From Nemania diffusa (Eukaryota; Ascomycota; Sordariomycetes; Xylariales; Xylariaceae), in contig JBBPUQ010000008.1 of the NCBI GenBank assembly GCA_038501195.1, positions 3,730,501 to 3,794,500 of the forward strand: a stretch of 64,000 nt of DNA. Direction: 5' to 3'. Shown here in pieces: positions 36,550 through 48,837 of the stretch (position 1 is its first letter; every line of letters begins with the position of its first letter). A program made the translations under genes and the position numbers. The notes beneath the pieces were generated by a model. It saw nothing but the letters and a program-made list of their open reading frames with translations, was not told the origin of the DNA and searched no databases.

Positions 36550-38391
36550 ATGCTAATCAATGGGGAGAAATGGGCCTGCGAGGCCTGTGTTCGGGGACAC
36601 AGGGTTAGCAATTGCCAACACGCAGGTGAGCGATTATTGCGCGCCCTTCTTATATATTCTTCCATGCCTACCAACCTATCTTCTTCGCCTCCTTGTATCC
36701 CGGCGTTTGGGAACACAAGTTGGCCCAATATCTTGTTTTGGTCAATCCGTGGTTTTTTTGTTAGGGTTTTTTTCCTTCTTCGCCTTTTTTTTTCTGGTTG
36801 CGCATCAAAGTTAGCTCCTACCTAGCTAGCTAGCCCGCTGCGTCACTTACACAATTCATTTTTCCTCTGCAACCAGCACTATCTACTATAGTGCTACCTA
36901 CCACCACTAATCCACCACCGCTACCAACAATTGGCGCGGGGCATAGCTAGCTACCACCTGGCTGTCTCGGCTCGTTGCGCCCTCCTCACTGCACGTTTAT
37001 TTGTCTCGTACCGTGCCTAGTTCCCAATTCTCAATCCCAATTGACCGCCTCCCACTCGTTCCTCGCCACGCCTATCCAATCACCAAGCCTCTGAACTGCA
37101 ATGGACTAACATTCGTCTAGACCGGCCACTCCAGCACATCAACAAAAAGGGTCGGCCCGTGTCGCAATGTCACCATTGTCGTGCCATGCGCAAGTCGCGG
37201 TCCTCCCATGTGAAATGCGACTGTGGCGAGAAGACGCACAAATGTGCGCATCTACAGCCCACCATCGATGGCCACAAGGGTGAGCTCCCTTGTCTTGTGT
37301 CTCGTCCCGTCCCGCCCCGTCCTTCTCCCCCCTCTCCGACCGCTCAGCGCTGATTCTTGGCCGGCGTAGAAACCTGTTGTTGCAACCACGGAGGGCGCTG
37401 TACATGCTGTGTCAAGAAAGAACCCTCTCTCGATCCAGTTCCCGAGTCCGAATCCGAGCCTGAACCGTCGGCTGTCAAGCCCAAGACCATAAGTGGTAGC
37501 CGGCGCCGCCGTACCAACACGACCAAATCCGAACCGCTCCTTAGCTTCGACGACAATGGTCACCACAAACCCGCCCACAAGCACACGAGGCCCTCGCAGA
37601 ACTGCGGTCCCTATGCCCTAAATCGTGGCGCCACAATGCACGGCACCGGCACTGGCACGAGCACGAGATCTGTAGATAATCTTGCTCACTACGGCAAGAC
37701 GGTCGGCCGCTCGCGGACGGCCACCACGTCTTCGTCCGACCTAGAAGCTCGTATGATCAAATCGGAACAAGCATCCCCCCTGATGGGAGGTGGCTCGTCC
37801 TTTCAACAATTAAACGGTCAGTTACCGCCTCTAGATCTTTCCAGTATCCAGTTTCCCGAGTACACGCCCTCATTCGAACTCTTCGGCACCAGCGGCATAT
37901 CCGATCACGAAGCCCCCATATTCAGCGCAGGGCTGAGCGCCGTCTCCGTTGACTGGACACAATACGATGGCCTCGAGGTGAACGGTGGTGAGAGCCTAGC
38001 CTCTTCGAGTTTCGACCCCATGCGGGCGTATGGGGGGTTCGATCTAGCTGGCTCCGTCGAGCCCACGCTCACGTCCAACTCCGGCGACGTCTCTGAGGCC
38101 GAGGATTTCGCGTCTGCCTTCAACGATACCCCACTAGACGGCTTCCGTAGTGGCGCATCAGGAAGTTATTTGAGCATGCCTGAAAGTTTAGTCACGAGTA
38201 ACGATCTTAGCAATCTCGATTTTGATCAATTCAAGGGAACCGCCGTCGCGAGTAAGTTTATGGCTCTCGCTACGCCGCTCGATGATGCGGGCTATGCTGA
38301 GGAGGAAGCTTATTGGGGTATAAGCAATTTCAACGACGGCATCTCGCATTCCCCTGACCCTATCACCACCGCCCTCTGGGATAACATATAA
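36550..38391 (+). CDS. Copper-fist DNA-binding transcription factor
   Basis: Copper-sensing transcription factor of the Mac1/Ace1/Cuf1/GRISEA class, expected to act in the nucleus on copper uptake or detoxification genes. Exons 36550-36625, 37121-37279 and 37370-38391 give 418 residues. The first 25 residues are the zinc knuckle (NGEKWACEACVRGHRVSNCQ); exon 2 supplies the minor-groove motif KKGRP (about 34-38), QCHHCRAMRKSRSSHVKCDC and HKC; exon 3 begins with the Cys cluster TCCCNHGGRCTCC (about 80-92), which may bind Cu(I). The remaining 320 residues are Ser/Thr/Asp-rich and look disordered, as for an activation domain, ending in ALWDNI. The start is fixed because fist proteins begin at this methionine. 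Intron 1 is 495 bases, much longer than all other introns here. Whether it is the uptake (Mac1-like) or detoxification (Ace1-like) type cannot be decided. Confidence 0.95.
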
Positions 38392-40156
38392 GAATGGCTA
38401 GGCATCTCTCTCACATCGCTTTATCGAGTGTGTTGGGAAATCACGACGATATGCTCATGACACATGGGGACCTAGGGGATACGGGTTTTGGTTAAACCGC
38501 GACCATGATTATGAGGAGCTCTGCGTAGTTTCTTCCATTCCTTCTCCTTCTTATACCCTATTACAATACTCTGTCACGAATGTTTTACCTTGTTCTCTTC
38601 CTCTGTCACGAACACCATCTTCTCACGGATTCAGGCGCGGGACGGCAAAAAAAGTCAAGAAACGGATATAAGCTACAGGGTCTCTAATTTCCCCATTGGC
38701 AGCGCGGGGTCTTTTTCTTTCTCATCCTTTTGTTTCCCGTCTACGTTTTCACACAGTTACAAGGGCGGCGCTGGACTGGTCGGTCACTGGATTCGTCACA
38801 CCTGGGGTCATAGGTGTTTCGCATAGCGAACTATTGTCTTATCTGATTTACCGCGTTCAATTATTTTTTTCGTCTTGGCCACTTCACATAGTTCAGCATT
38901 TACAATAGCCCTCCTGGACATTTAGACTATAAGCGATACGCGACAATAACTTAGCAGTAGGAGTTGCTTGGATAGGGTTGCAGCATCACAAGACTAGAAG
39001 TAGACGGCTTGGGGGAGGGCATTGGTTGGTACATAGAACAGAGGGAACCAAGCCAGGCTGAATACAAACGTGTTCATAGTCACTGACCGCTGCACAGATA
39101 GCTGTGATCCCAAAAAACCTGCCTCCCCTCGTCGCAACTAACCACAACATAGGCAGCTCTAGTTTGATGCCTGCCGGGGGAAGACGGCCGAGTGCAACAT
39201 TCCCTACCAATCAACATGGATACCAACAGACACAGCACACACACCCAAAGACGACGAAGCCAAACCAAAGCTAAGATCTTCCGGTCAGGTGTTCTGATGT
39301 AGCACATTTCTATCCATCTCGGCGTTCCATCGGAATCATGATGGCTCAGGGCCACTTTATTATTACGTTGGGAACTCCATCTTCTTGAAAGGGGGGACGA
39401 ATAAACGCAAAATCCATACCTACGCCGGCCGGTTTTTTTTTTTTTTTAGGTCCTTCGCGCACTACGTTTCCACCGACACCGGGTCTAAATTTTTATCGAT
39501 TCCGGGTTTACCCCTGACTCGGCAGCAGGGAAAAGAACGAGACGAACCGTCGCTCCCGAAGCTTTTCGTCTCTTCGGCTTAAAAACCGCCCCCTTCGTTA
39601 ACTAGAAAAGGCGAGAACAGCCGACGATCTTTTAACCGCGAGCTGATATCGACGATAGATATCTATGTCTTTCGGAGGTAGGTTTATGGACAAGGGGCAG
39701 GGAAGGAGGGGTCACACGGAAATTTCCTGCTACTAAATACCCACTATCTATGTGTCCAGTAACAACAAGATCTCTAGACCCGAGTGACCAAAGGCGCTGA
39801 CTACTTACCTACCTTAAATACGGCACATCCCTCGCCTAAATCGCCTATTAGAGTAAGTAGTCCAAGCAGACCCTCGAGCGTTGGGTCCATTCGCTGTGCC
39901 GGGCGGACACAGTGGTGTAGTGCACAGCATACAATTACCTACCTACTTACGATACCCATGCGCCGTCGTGTGGGGTGGAGGAAGGAAGGGTTGTGGGGGA
40001 CGATTGAACGAGCGAGCGAGAGACGCGGCGGCCGAGGCGAGCCTAGACTAACGAACCTAGCTCGCAACGCTGCTGTACAAAGTATCGACCTTGGTACTAT
40101 CTATATTCTGTACTGTGACCACCCATCTCGACTCTCCAAACGCCCAACCACTGCGA

Positions 40157-41190
40157 GGCGCCTGCGAGGGAGGTAGTATCGCCATGGTAGCTTACCACTA
40201 GCACGGCACCGATGCGATGGCCCTGGCGCCTTAGGATGCCTCTTGAAGTCTGGAGCTGGGTCGTTCGTTTCTGCCTTCTTCACGTCTTCTTTTCTCTTTC
40301 CCGCCATAGCCGCCAAGGCGGTTGAATGTCATCGTCATCGCCGACGGGCGCCGGGGCCGGGGCAAGGGCAATTATCTACGCTTGGCCTAGCTTGGGGAGA
40401 ACTACGTAACGGCCTACCTCGGTACCTACCTGAGCCGAGTTAGAGTGTATTTTTTTCGGGTTTCTAGCTGTATGCGTACAGTACCCTGAATCTTGGTATT
40501 GATTACATCACCAGCTCTCAAGGCATAGTAAAACGGCTTCGGCTCTCTGTGTGGGATGTGGATCGATTACACTGTAGGACCTAGTGCTTTTTACTGGAGG
40601 TTTTGATATACAGTTTCATTTTATCGACAAAGAAGCCAAGAGAAAGCCCAGCTGCATTAGAAGGATCGAACACTCACGCCAAGAATGACTTAACGACAAA
40701 CTATTCTCGCTTCTTCTCTTTTGTTAAACTTTTTTTTTCTTGGTTTTTTTACTTTTTTTCCCTCTCGCCAATTGATTATGAAGAACCATAGCTTTGCTAG
40801 AACATCCCACTATCACCAACGGCGATGTTTATTAATAATTCTCACCCCTTTGCTACAGCAACCTCGCGGCTCCTGCTGTGCCGTAGATGCAGTTGCGATC
40901 CTTCAATCCGCTAACCTAGCGCTGGGCGCCGACAAACCTGATGATGTCGGCGGGCGCCGCAGTCGCACGACATAGCACAGGGCAGCCTCGACAACTGCGC
41001 GGGCGCCGCCGTGATCAAATTGTCGAGCGCCATCGTTTGATGCCAGCACGTCGAACGTCTTCTTCCGCGACGAGGAAAGCCACCCTTTCCCGCACCGCCG
41101 GCGGAAAGGCGCGCACCTCTGAGTTCCCCCCTCCCCAGGAATTCGACGATTTAGACCAGACCAGACCATCATGCCCTGGACGCAGGCGCC
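40157..41190. other. Cluster of seven GGCGCC palindromes
   Basis: GGCGCC occurs at 40157, 40225, 40347, 40925, 40953, 41002 and 41185, mostly as GGGCGCC. This is far above the chance rate of about one per 4 kb. No coding explanation is seen. Confidence 0.7.
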
Positions 41191-43064
41191 TGCGCCCGCG
41201 CCCTCGACTTGGATTGTTTCCTGCTCTCGCGGCAGGGTTTTCCCCCGCAGCGCTTGAATACGGCGTTCGCGAGCTTGATTCATGACGTGTAACCCCATTC
41301 TTGATGCGCAACCCCATTCTTCCCCCATCATCTCCAGCTCTACTCCCAGGTGGCTAGCCCAGCCCAGCCCAGCCAGCCAGCCAGCCAGAATGCACTGCAA
41401 GCAAGGCGAGAGCCGAGGAAGCGCCACCTCTATATACATCACAATTATGCTCACCCATCCATCCACCTAACTAACCCGCTTCCCTAGCGCCAGAGGACAG
41501 GTAGGCAGATAGGCGATAAACGATGCGATTGCGCGCCCGGCAATCCAGCTCAGGTAGGTAGGTAGGTAAGTAATTGGAAGCGGCAGGGTATTCGGCCCGT
41601 TCGCCTACCGCGCGCGGCCAAAATACCCCGAAACTAACGGGCCCCTTTATGGAACCACCCTTCTCTCTCGCCCTCGTCTCCCAAGCATCCGGCGTGGAAT
41701 AGCCCAGCTCGGGCAGAGTGCATGATGCCGGCGGTGTTCGGCTTATCTGGTAAATACCATAGCGTCTCCTCCCTCGTGTTCTCCCGGTTGGTGCTCGCCG
41801 CGGATGTGGATGGGGTATAAACGTTCATTCATGGGGGTAAAGGTAGGTGGGGGAGAGATGGGTCGACGACTGCTCGGCGGGCTTCGGTCATATCTTTATT
41901 GAGAGAACTTGTGTTGTTCATGGGCCTCGGTATGAGAGAGTCTGAAGGTTGTAGTGCTGTGACCTAGATATGTGATTTGTGATCGACCTCGATTTGAAGA
42001 TGTTAGTCGAGAGGTAAGGCTTTGTTACACAAGTGCAAGGGATTGCAGGGAGAGTATGTATAAGTAAAGCTTAGGCATCATATATAAAAAAGAGAGCTAA
42101 GTGAGTTGTATTCCTTCATATGTAAGTAGGTGAAACGTGAACTCCTTGCAGTATTTCTTGGATTCTTCGATGGGTAGGGCAAGGCCGGTTAAGAATAGAA
42201 AGGTATATAGTGATGTCCGATAGCTCGCACGGCAACCTACTTACACATATTCAAATACATGGTATCAAGCCGTATGTGGAATTCAGCAAATAGTAATCCA
42301 TCACGAGCTTCCAAGAAATTTATGTAACTTTACCAGCAGGTCGGTAACCGTTTACATATTACATATTATTGCCACCTCTTCCCAATGGTATGTGGTGGGC
42401 GCTGTAAGTACGCTAGATACTTACCTATGATAGCTCTAGGTACGCCACTAGGTATTAACTAAAAAACTTGTAGGCAACTACCTAAACTGCCCCGCACAAC
42501 GACAACAGTGGTGAAAATTATAGGCAGGTTGTGACCTGTGACCTAGCCCTGTACCCTAATATAGTACAACTCAGTACCGTGCACAGTGCCCAGCCCCCAA
42601 AGCACCTAGCCCCTCGCGTTCATTCGCGACTTGCCCTTTTTGGGCATCAGGGGCGCCATGATTGGACGCAAAGAGGACTTGGCGCCCATGCACCAGATCC
42701 TACTGATCCGAAGTACCTACCGTACAATAGAGGCTGGGCGATAGCTTGCCCATGTAGATCCCCTCCCTCGCCTCGAAAGACTACGCAGTAGACACTGTAC
42801 CACCACTTCTGCATCAGACAGCTGCATCCACGTTGGGATACCACCTCATTGGCGAGCAAGGGGCCGTGTAATACCCCGCCCGCTGACTTGGGCTGTTCAC
42901 ACGCTCACTGCCTGCCTTATCTCGGTAGGCTTTGCGTCCGGAGCTCTTGAAAGGGTTGGATACAGTAGATATACAGAATAGAGACATATGGATACTGTAG
43001 ATAGATAGATATAGGTAGATAGGCAGGGTAAAGGATCCCTATCTGTCGCGGTGGATTGTGCATT

Positions 43065-43108
43065 ATCATCGTCATCATCATCATCAGCATCATCAATCAG
43101 CATCGCAT
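43065..43108. repeat. (ATC)n microsatellite, imperfect
   Basis: A run of ATC/CATC units with GTC and AGC interruptions. On the minus strand it reads as poly-Asp within an unsupported frame. Confidence 0.75.
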
Positions 43109-44004
43109 CACCGCGCAAGCCGGTTGTCATACAAGAGCCGTTGACATCCGCGCAGGCAAGCTTATACCACCATACAGCATGCAAGGGCAGCCAACACTCC
43201 TTACGCAGTAAGACCGGTCAAATCGCTCAGCTCAGCAACAACCTACCCGCTTGCTTATTTGGTACTTCATCTCCGGCCAGACTCGACCTATCCGATCACT
43301 CCCGTGACATTCCCGTCCGCGCTCCATTTATTTCCGACCAACAGAACAGGACTAACCTGCGTTTCTATCTTGAGCCCAAGTTAAGCTTTTTAGCTCGGTA
43401 GCCCCCATGAGGTTGCATCGCTGCTAGACTCAGCTCTTCGGAAGCGAGCGTGGTGTGTACCATTGTTCGTCATCGTGCTCACGCGGTCAGAGTAGCAGAG
43501 TCTCAAAGGGGAGATTGATCACCGGCACTCGTGCGATGGGCTCGGGTAGAGTTGATGTGTGTGGTATTAGTTTTTACAGTCTTCTGTGCCCTGGTCATCG
43601 AAGCTGTCGAATCCCTTCGACGCGCCCGTGACCAGCAGACCCAGCTTTGCAGTCCCTACGACCTAGGATGATAGTACACGCCTACTAAAGGAGGTCGCCT
43701 TCCGGCCCGCTGACGCTTATTCTAGGCACAAACGAGTATGCGACGTGACAGGCCCGACAGGTGGTATTCCAATCCATCATTCTCGTCAAACCCGCATGAG
43801 AGCATATCCATTCCATGCCAGCACCCGCTGTTAGACCCCCTCCCCCGCCCAGTTCCAATATCATTTTACAATTGTACATACATGAAACGCTATCTTGCAG
43901 GGTATTACACCAGTCTCGGCAACCCGAGCCACGATATACGTTTCCTATGAAGTTAGGCCATCATCCAGCCCGGGACCAAGCCGGAGTTGCCTATTACGGA
44001 TAAA

Positions 44005-46793
44005 TTATCCTAAGGGTTCACTAGCGAATGAACCTCCGGCGAGTACATTCAAGTAACCCATGTGAAGAATAGGCCTCGGGTCAAAGCCAAGGTCCGCATA
44101 TGTCGTGCTAGTCCTGAGCATCGCTAATTCGGATCCGCTTTCCGGTCTGGCGGCGTCTGCGCCCGACGCCGTAGCCAGCTCTGCCAAGTGCTGCAGCGTT
44201 TGATCCGCCGCGGATTGTGCTGTCGAGGGGCGGAGCCGTTCCGTGATGCGATCTCGTATAATACCGTCCCAAGTGGACGGAGCCAAGTGGTGATCCAAGA
44301 GATCTTTGAGTAGAGGCGTTGCCTCCTCGCGTGTTTTATCCAATCTAGCCAGCTCTAAGAGGGATAAAGTTGTCAGGCAGAAAAAATGATGGTTGAGCGG
44401 ACTAAGTAACGCCGTATTGTTCAGTAGGAGACCTACAGATTCCTTGCAAGCCCAAATCACGTCCTTAGACTTCGCATTCGTCTGGAATAGGTAGGAGAGA
44501 AGCCGGCTATGCCAGTACACGAGATTAAGAATAGGGTGCGTAGAAGGCGTTATGCTAGCCGGGAGAACCTCGCGGAATAGCTCTATGGCCAAATTAAAGA
44601 AGGAGTTTAGTATCGGCACAGCCCCTGCATCTGGTGAAAGCGCCTGGGGAGGTGCGAGGGAAACTGGCGCAAAATGACCTAGAATGTTAGACAAGCCTAG
44701 AGAAAGGCGCAGTCAGTACTGGGGATCTCGTTGACAAGACATGGTCACTCACGCGTCAGGTGGTACACGTTCTCGCCGAGAACTGATACCAGTCCCGGGA
44801 GAATCACCACACTATCATTGGGTATGAGTAGCGGGCTTGCCGTTGACACAGCATTCCATCTATCCAACATGACAAGCGTCCACCACGTGCAGATGGCAAT
44901 GCTTTCATCCGAGTCACTATTTCCGTTCGCTTGGGGAATAGCGCTAAGGCTGGCCATATGAAGTCGCATCGAGTATGCTAATCCTACAGCGCGTCCGAGG
45001 ATGGATGCTTTCGAAGGACCACCATGCTCGCCCTTGAGGGACGGCGGGCCATAATTGTCTGTAGCAATGGCCATCAATATCAAAATCTGAAGATGCACAA
45101 GATTTGTCAGATGATTTCGATGAGACGACGGGTCAGATTCCCATTCAGCCACAATGCGCGTAGTGGAGCCAATGTCGCCTGTCGTGTATAAGCCTGGTGC
45201 CGAGACACAGGACTGCATTGTACCATAAAATGCTTCTATAAACGCATCCTGAAGAAGCGACGGACACTGCGCTAACTGATCTTCAACGCGCTCTTTAGTT
45301 GCTGCCAGAAACGGGAAGCACGGGTGTACGACACTGAGATACACGCTAAAGGCATCGCTGATCAACTCTTTGGGAGGAACCGTATGGTTGAGATCAATAG
45401 GCATGTCATCCAGCGGAGCCGCAGTTCGAGATGGCGTGTCGGCGTCTGGCTTAGATAGAGGCTGGGGCGCTAATCCGTTCGCCGAGTATGGCGTCCCCTT
45501 GGAACCATTTGTCGGAGTCTGATAGGGCTGGATTGGCCGTGGTTCCGAGTTCCAAGCGCCTTGCCGTGATGGATTCGGCGTCCCGAAATCGGCACCGGAG
45601 ATGCTGGAGTATGGTCTTTTCCGGCCGTTTTCTTCGTGTTCCGCAGACGGTGAGAAAATATCCGACGACTCGCGCCTGCCTGGTCCTCCTAAAAGCTCTG
45701 ACAGAGCATCAAGATTCCCCTCGCTGGCTAGCTTTCCCTCGATGTGGTGGATCCGATCGGCGAGCTCTTTTATATACCCTTTACTCGGACCACGCTTCTG
45801 GGGTATCCTGCTGAAAAGACAGCGGATTGACGACCTCCTACAGTTAGAACATGGTTCGTCGCCAGTCTCGGATGACGCATCGCACTTGACCTTTTTACGG
45901 CGGCATTCGTCACAAGCCCGAGACACTTTAGATCGTTTCCTGGGGGGGATATTGTCTTGAGTGTTTTGATGGGCGTGGGCGGCGTACTGCTGAACTAGCG
46001 GATCTAGGACCCCATGTGGTTGGAGCAGACGTTGTTGCTGCAAAGGTTGTGATTGCTGCGAGGAAAGTGGTTGAGGTGGCTGTTGATCGGGGCCTAGTTG
46101 TTGATGAATTTGCTGGTCGGGGTCGGGGAGGTATTGCTGCTCGTTGGGTAGGAATGGGGATTGGGGATGTTGTTCGTGGGACTGCTGCAACAATTCCTGA
46201 CTGTGGTCGATAGAGGGTTCGTGGGTTGGCACACGTTGTTCGACATGCGGCATGTGTTGATCGTTGTGAGTGCCCAGAGCCTGTGTCAGTTGGTCGACTT
46301 GCTGCTCTTGGTGATGGTTGTGAGGTTGCTGTTGTTGCTGCTGCTGATCATGGTCGTGATGTTCTGGTTTAAGATGCGGGTTGTGGGATGGTTCGTGTTG
46401 CGCAATGCCGTTGCGTAAACTTGGGTCGTCATTCGGATTCGAGTGATGGTTGGGCTGGTCGAGGATGGACGCAATGCCGTGGGCAAAGTCCTGGCTTAGG
46501 TCTTGACTTAATTGCGCAGCTATCCGTAACTCCTCGGCACTAGAAATGGCAGGCGTTTCAGTCTCGGGATGAGGCGATGTGGGCCTTTGTCCATGGTGGT
46601 GTTCGTGTTTATGCTCGTGTGCTTGGGCGGGCTGCTCGATGTGTTGTTCATGACTGGCAGCGTCATTGGTGTAGAACGGGGCTGTGTCTTGGGCCACGGG
46701 GGCCTCGGCTATGGGCGAAGGATATTGCTGTAGCACACTGTCATCTGGGATATCTGCCTTGATGCCATGTTCCATAGTATCAAGGCCAGGCAT
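44005..46793 (-). CDS. Rgt1-like Zn2Cys6 transcription factor
   Basis: Binuclear zinc-cluster regulator of 910 residues. Exons are 44753-46793 and 44005-44696, joined by a phase-1 intron (GTGAGT donor). The N-terminal third (about 1-280) is extremely rich in Gln, His and Pro. The zinc cluster starts at Cys 294 (SRACDECRRKKVKCD) and follows C-x2-C-x6-C-x10-C-x2-C-x6-C. It is followed by the linker KRGPSKGYIKELADRIHHIE, which matches the KRGPSKGY linker of yeast Rgt1/Eds1. A Ser/Pro-rich spacer leads into a fungal-specific transcription factor domain (about 460-800), for example PPKELISDAFSVYL, LGRAVGLAYSMRLHM and CTWWTLVMLDRW. In yeast Rgt1 represses hexose transporter genes when glucose is absent; that role is inferred only from the linker. 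No sugar transporter lies nearby. The start is the first Met; a second one follows six codons later. Confidence 0.92.
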
Positions 46794-48579
46794 GACGGCG
46801 TGCTCAATGCCTGGCTGACTAGGCCAGGAACGCGTCAGACAATGCCAGCCCCAATCAATACAACGTGCAGAGACCAGAACAGATAGCCAACTACAGGTAT
46901 ATATATATATGCGTGCCTGTATCTGCTTGTATGTCCGTCTGTCTGTCTGTGTATCTGTCTGTGTATATTATAGACCCAGGGCCAGTTGGTAATGTCGGCG
47001 CGTCGCCCCAGCCGCGACCAGGAGAGACGGAGAGGTGCAACGAGTTCACAGGTAATCAATCACAAGAAGTTGCCAATGTGCCTAGCAAGCCAGCGAAACT
47101 GTTAGATAAACCTCGCACTCGGGTACAGATTAGAGAACTATGGATCACAACAAGATGCAGCGCATGCAACACCGGCAGCACATGCAGCACAAGACGACAA
47201 GTACCCGATGCGTAAAGCCATCATCTGCTATACGGGAGGAGCAAAGCAGGAGGATAAAGCAACAAGCAGGACTCGGTGAAGGCCTTCAGCGCCGACAGGC
47301 AAGACGATCCCGCTGAGCATCATGGCGGCAGCAACAGAGGAATTGACGCGTGTAGGTAGTTGGAGGAAGGGAAAATAAAGGAGTGCGGGGGAAAGCTTTG
47401 CGACTGAAGTGCGCGACGAACCTCTTCACGATGTTCCCACCCAATTCTAAAAAAACGGAGAGGCAAAGGGAAACTATTCCTTGGTCGGAAAATGGTGGAC
47501 TTACTTGGTCTCCGAGCGCCGTGCGCACAGGCGGAAGAGGAAGAACTCGAGGGGCCGAGGCCGTTGATTCTGGGAACCGGCGAATTACTTTTTCCCTGAG
47601 GAGATGGCAGTTGAAACAACCCGTTGCGACGGAGCTCCAGTCCAGACAAGTGCAGGTTGGGAAGGGAGAGGAAAAAGAATTTTGCGCGAGCACTATTTTC
47701 TGTATGCGTACGCAGCAGGTTAGGTTAGGTATGTAGCGTTAGGTAGGTAAGTCGGGTTGCCAGGTCGCCGCCAGGTATGCGTAGGTCATGGCAGATAAGA
47801 AAGAGAGGTAGGTAGATTAGCTATGTACATAGCGGTACCTAGAGACTTAGGTAGGTAGGAAAGCCTGCACAGGTGCTGCTGTGCTGCTGTGCTGCAGTCT
47901 GTAGCGCTCTTCTTGCACACAGCTTACAACGCAGGCAGGTATTTACCTACCTACCTTAGGTAAACTTCCTCGGTGCTTAATCAGCCCTTTGAGCTCAGTG
48001 TATACGTATGCGCAAGGGCACAATTAGGTGGGTAGATATCATGATATGTATGCGCATTGTAGGTAAACCTACGTCAGTATCTAGGGGCCTTATTAGGTAA
48101 CCCCAGCATATAGATCGACCTTAGGTACTTATACTATGTACATACCGGACTTATGTCCAAAGAAAGCTTCACACATTCACCGTGAGTTTGTCATGAGGTA
48201 TTCTGTTCCAAACCAAAACTCTACAACGCAACAGATCATCCATATTGCCCAATCCAATATGATACACCCCCGCCATGCCATGCCATGCCATGCTATGCCA
48301 TAGCTCATACGGACGAATACGCCCATTCGCGTTCTGTCCCGTCGGCCGAGGCTATCAGATGAAGCTCTGCGTTCCAGCTTTCGTTCGCCATGCAAGCAAA
48401 GGTAGCATCCCACCACTATCTCCGAACCGCTGTCCAAGACCCATCATAACCCCAACACAGGTACTATATATTCGCTTTCTCGTCTCCTCATGCTGCATTG
48501 GCACATGGCAATTATATTGGCCTCCTACCGAGCCGTGTCCACGGCCATTCTTGAATGCCCGAATGCGACGTCCAGAACG
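46794..48579. other. Rgt1-like gene upstream region
   Basis: Leader and promoter of the Rgt1-like gene. It contains TAGGTA microsatellite at about 47705-47870, a GCTGCTGT repeat at about 47873-47895 and a CATGC repeat at 48273-48300. No gene recognised. Confidence 0.55.
48273..48300. repeat. (CATGC)n pentamer repeat
   Basis: Five to six CATGC units with one TATGC variant, near the 3' side of the SET gene. Confidence 0.75.
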
Positions 48580-48837
48580 TCACTTTCCCCAGCTCTTGAC
48601 CTTGTTGATTGGCATTGGGGGACGTCGGGGCTTATTTCCCCTCATCTGCGAGTCCATCCATTGTCCGTCGTGAAAAGTCGCTGCAATACTTGTTTTTCGG
48701 CGGCTCTCTGGCCGAGCCGAAACATCACCCGTCGCCGCCGGGTATTGTCCGAGTGCCAAAGCTATCGTAAGCCGTCGTAGTAGACCATCGTGTGCCTTAG
48801 TCAGAGTCCAGATGCGCAGCTCTCATAGGTAGGCTCA

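Larger units (their letters stand above)
38392..44004. other. Second gene-free region
   Basis: Between the copper-fist stop and the Rgt1-like stop (tail to tail, so no promoter is needed for either). Frames of up to 187 codons at 40903-41466 lie in GC-rich DNA and have no recognisable domain. It contains a cluster of GGCGCC palindromes at 40157-41190 and an ATC repeat at 43065-43108. Confidence 0.45.

Noticed and set aside
36258..36728. 156-codon frame antisense to the copper-fist first exon
   Set aside because: A shadow of the CGT repeat and the real exon, with poly-Thr from the repeat and no independent support.
40903..41466. 187-codon minus-strand frame
   Set aside because: It lies in GC-rich DNA where stops are rare, overlaps another long frame on the plus strand and has no domain, typical hydrophobic pattern or splice context.
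47286..47736. Overlapping frames upstream of the Rgt1-like gene
   Set aside because: Frames are open on both strands without motifs; the segment is more simply the leader and promoter of the regulator.
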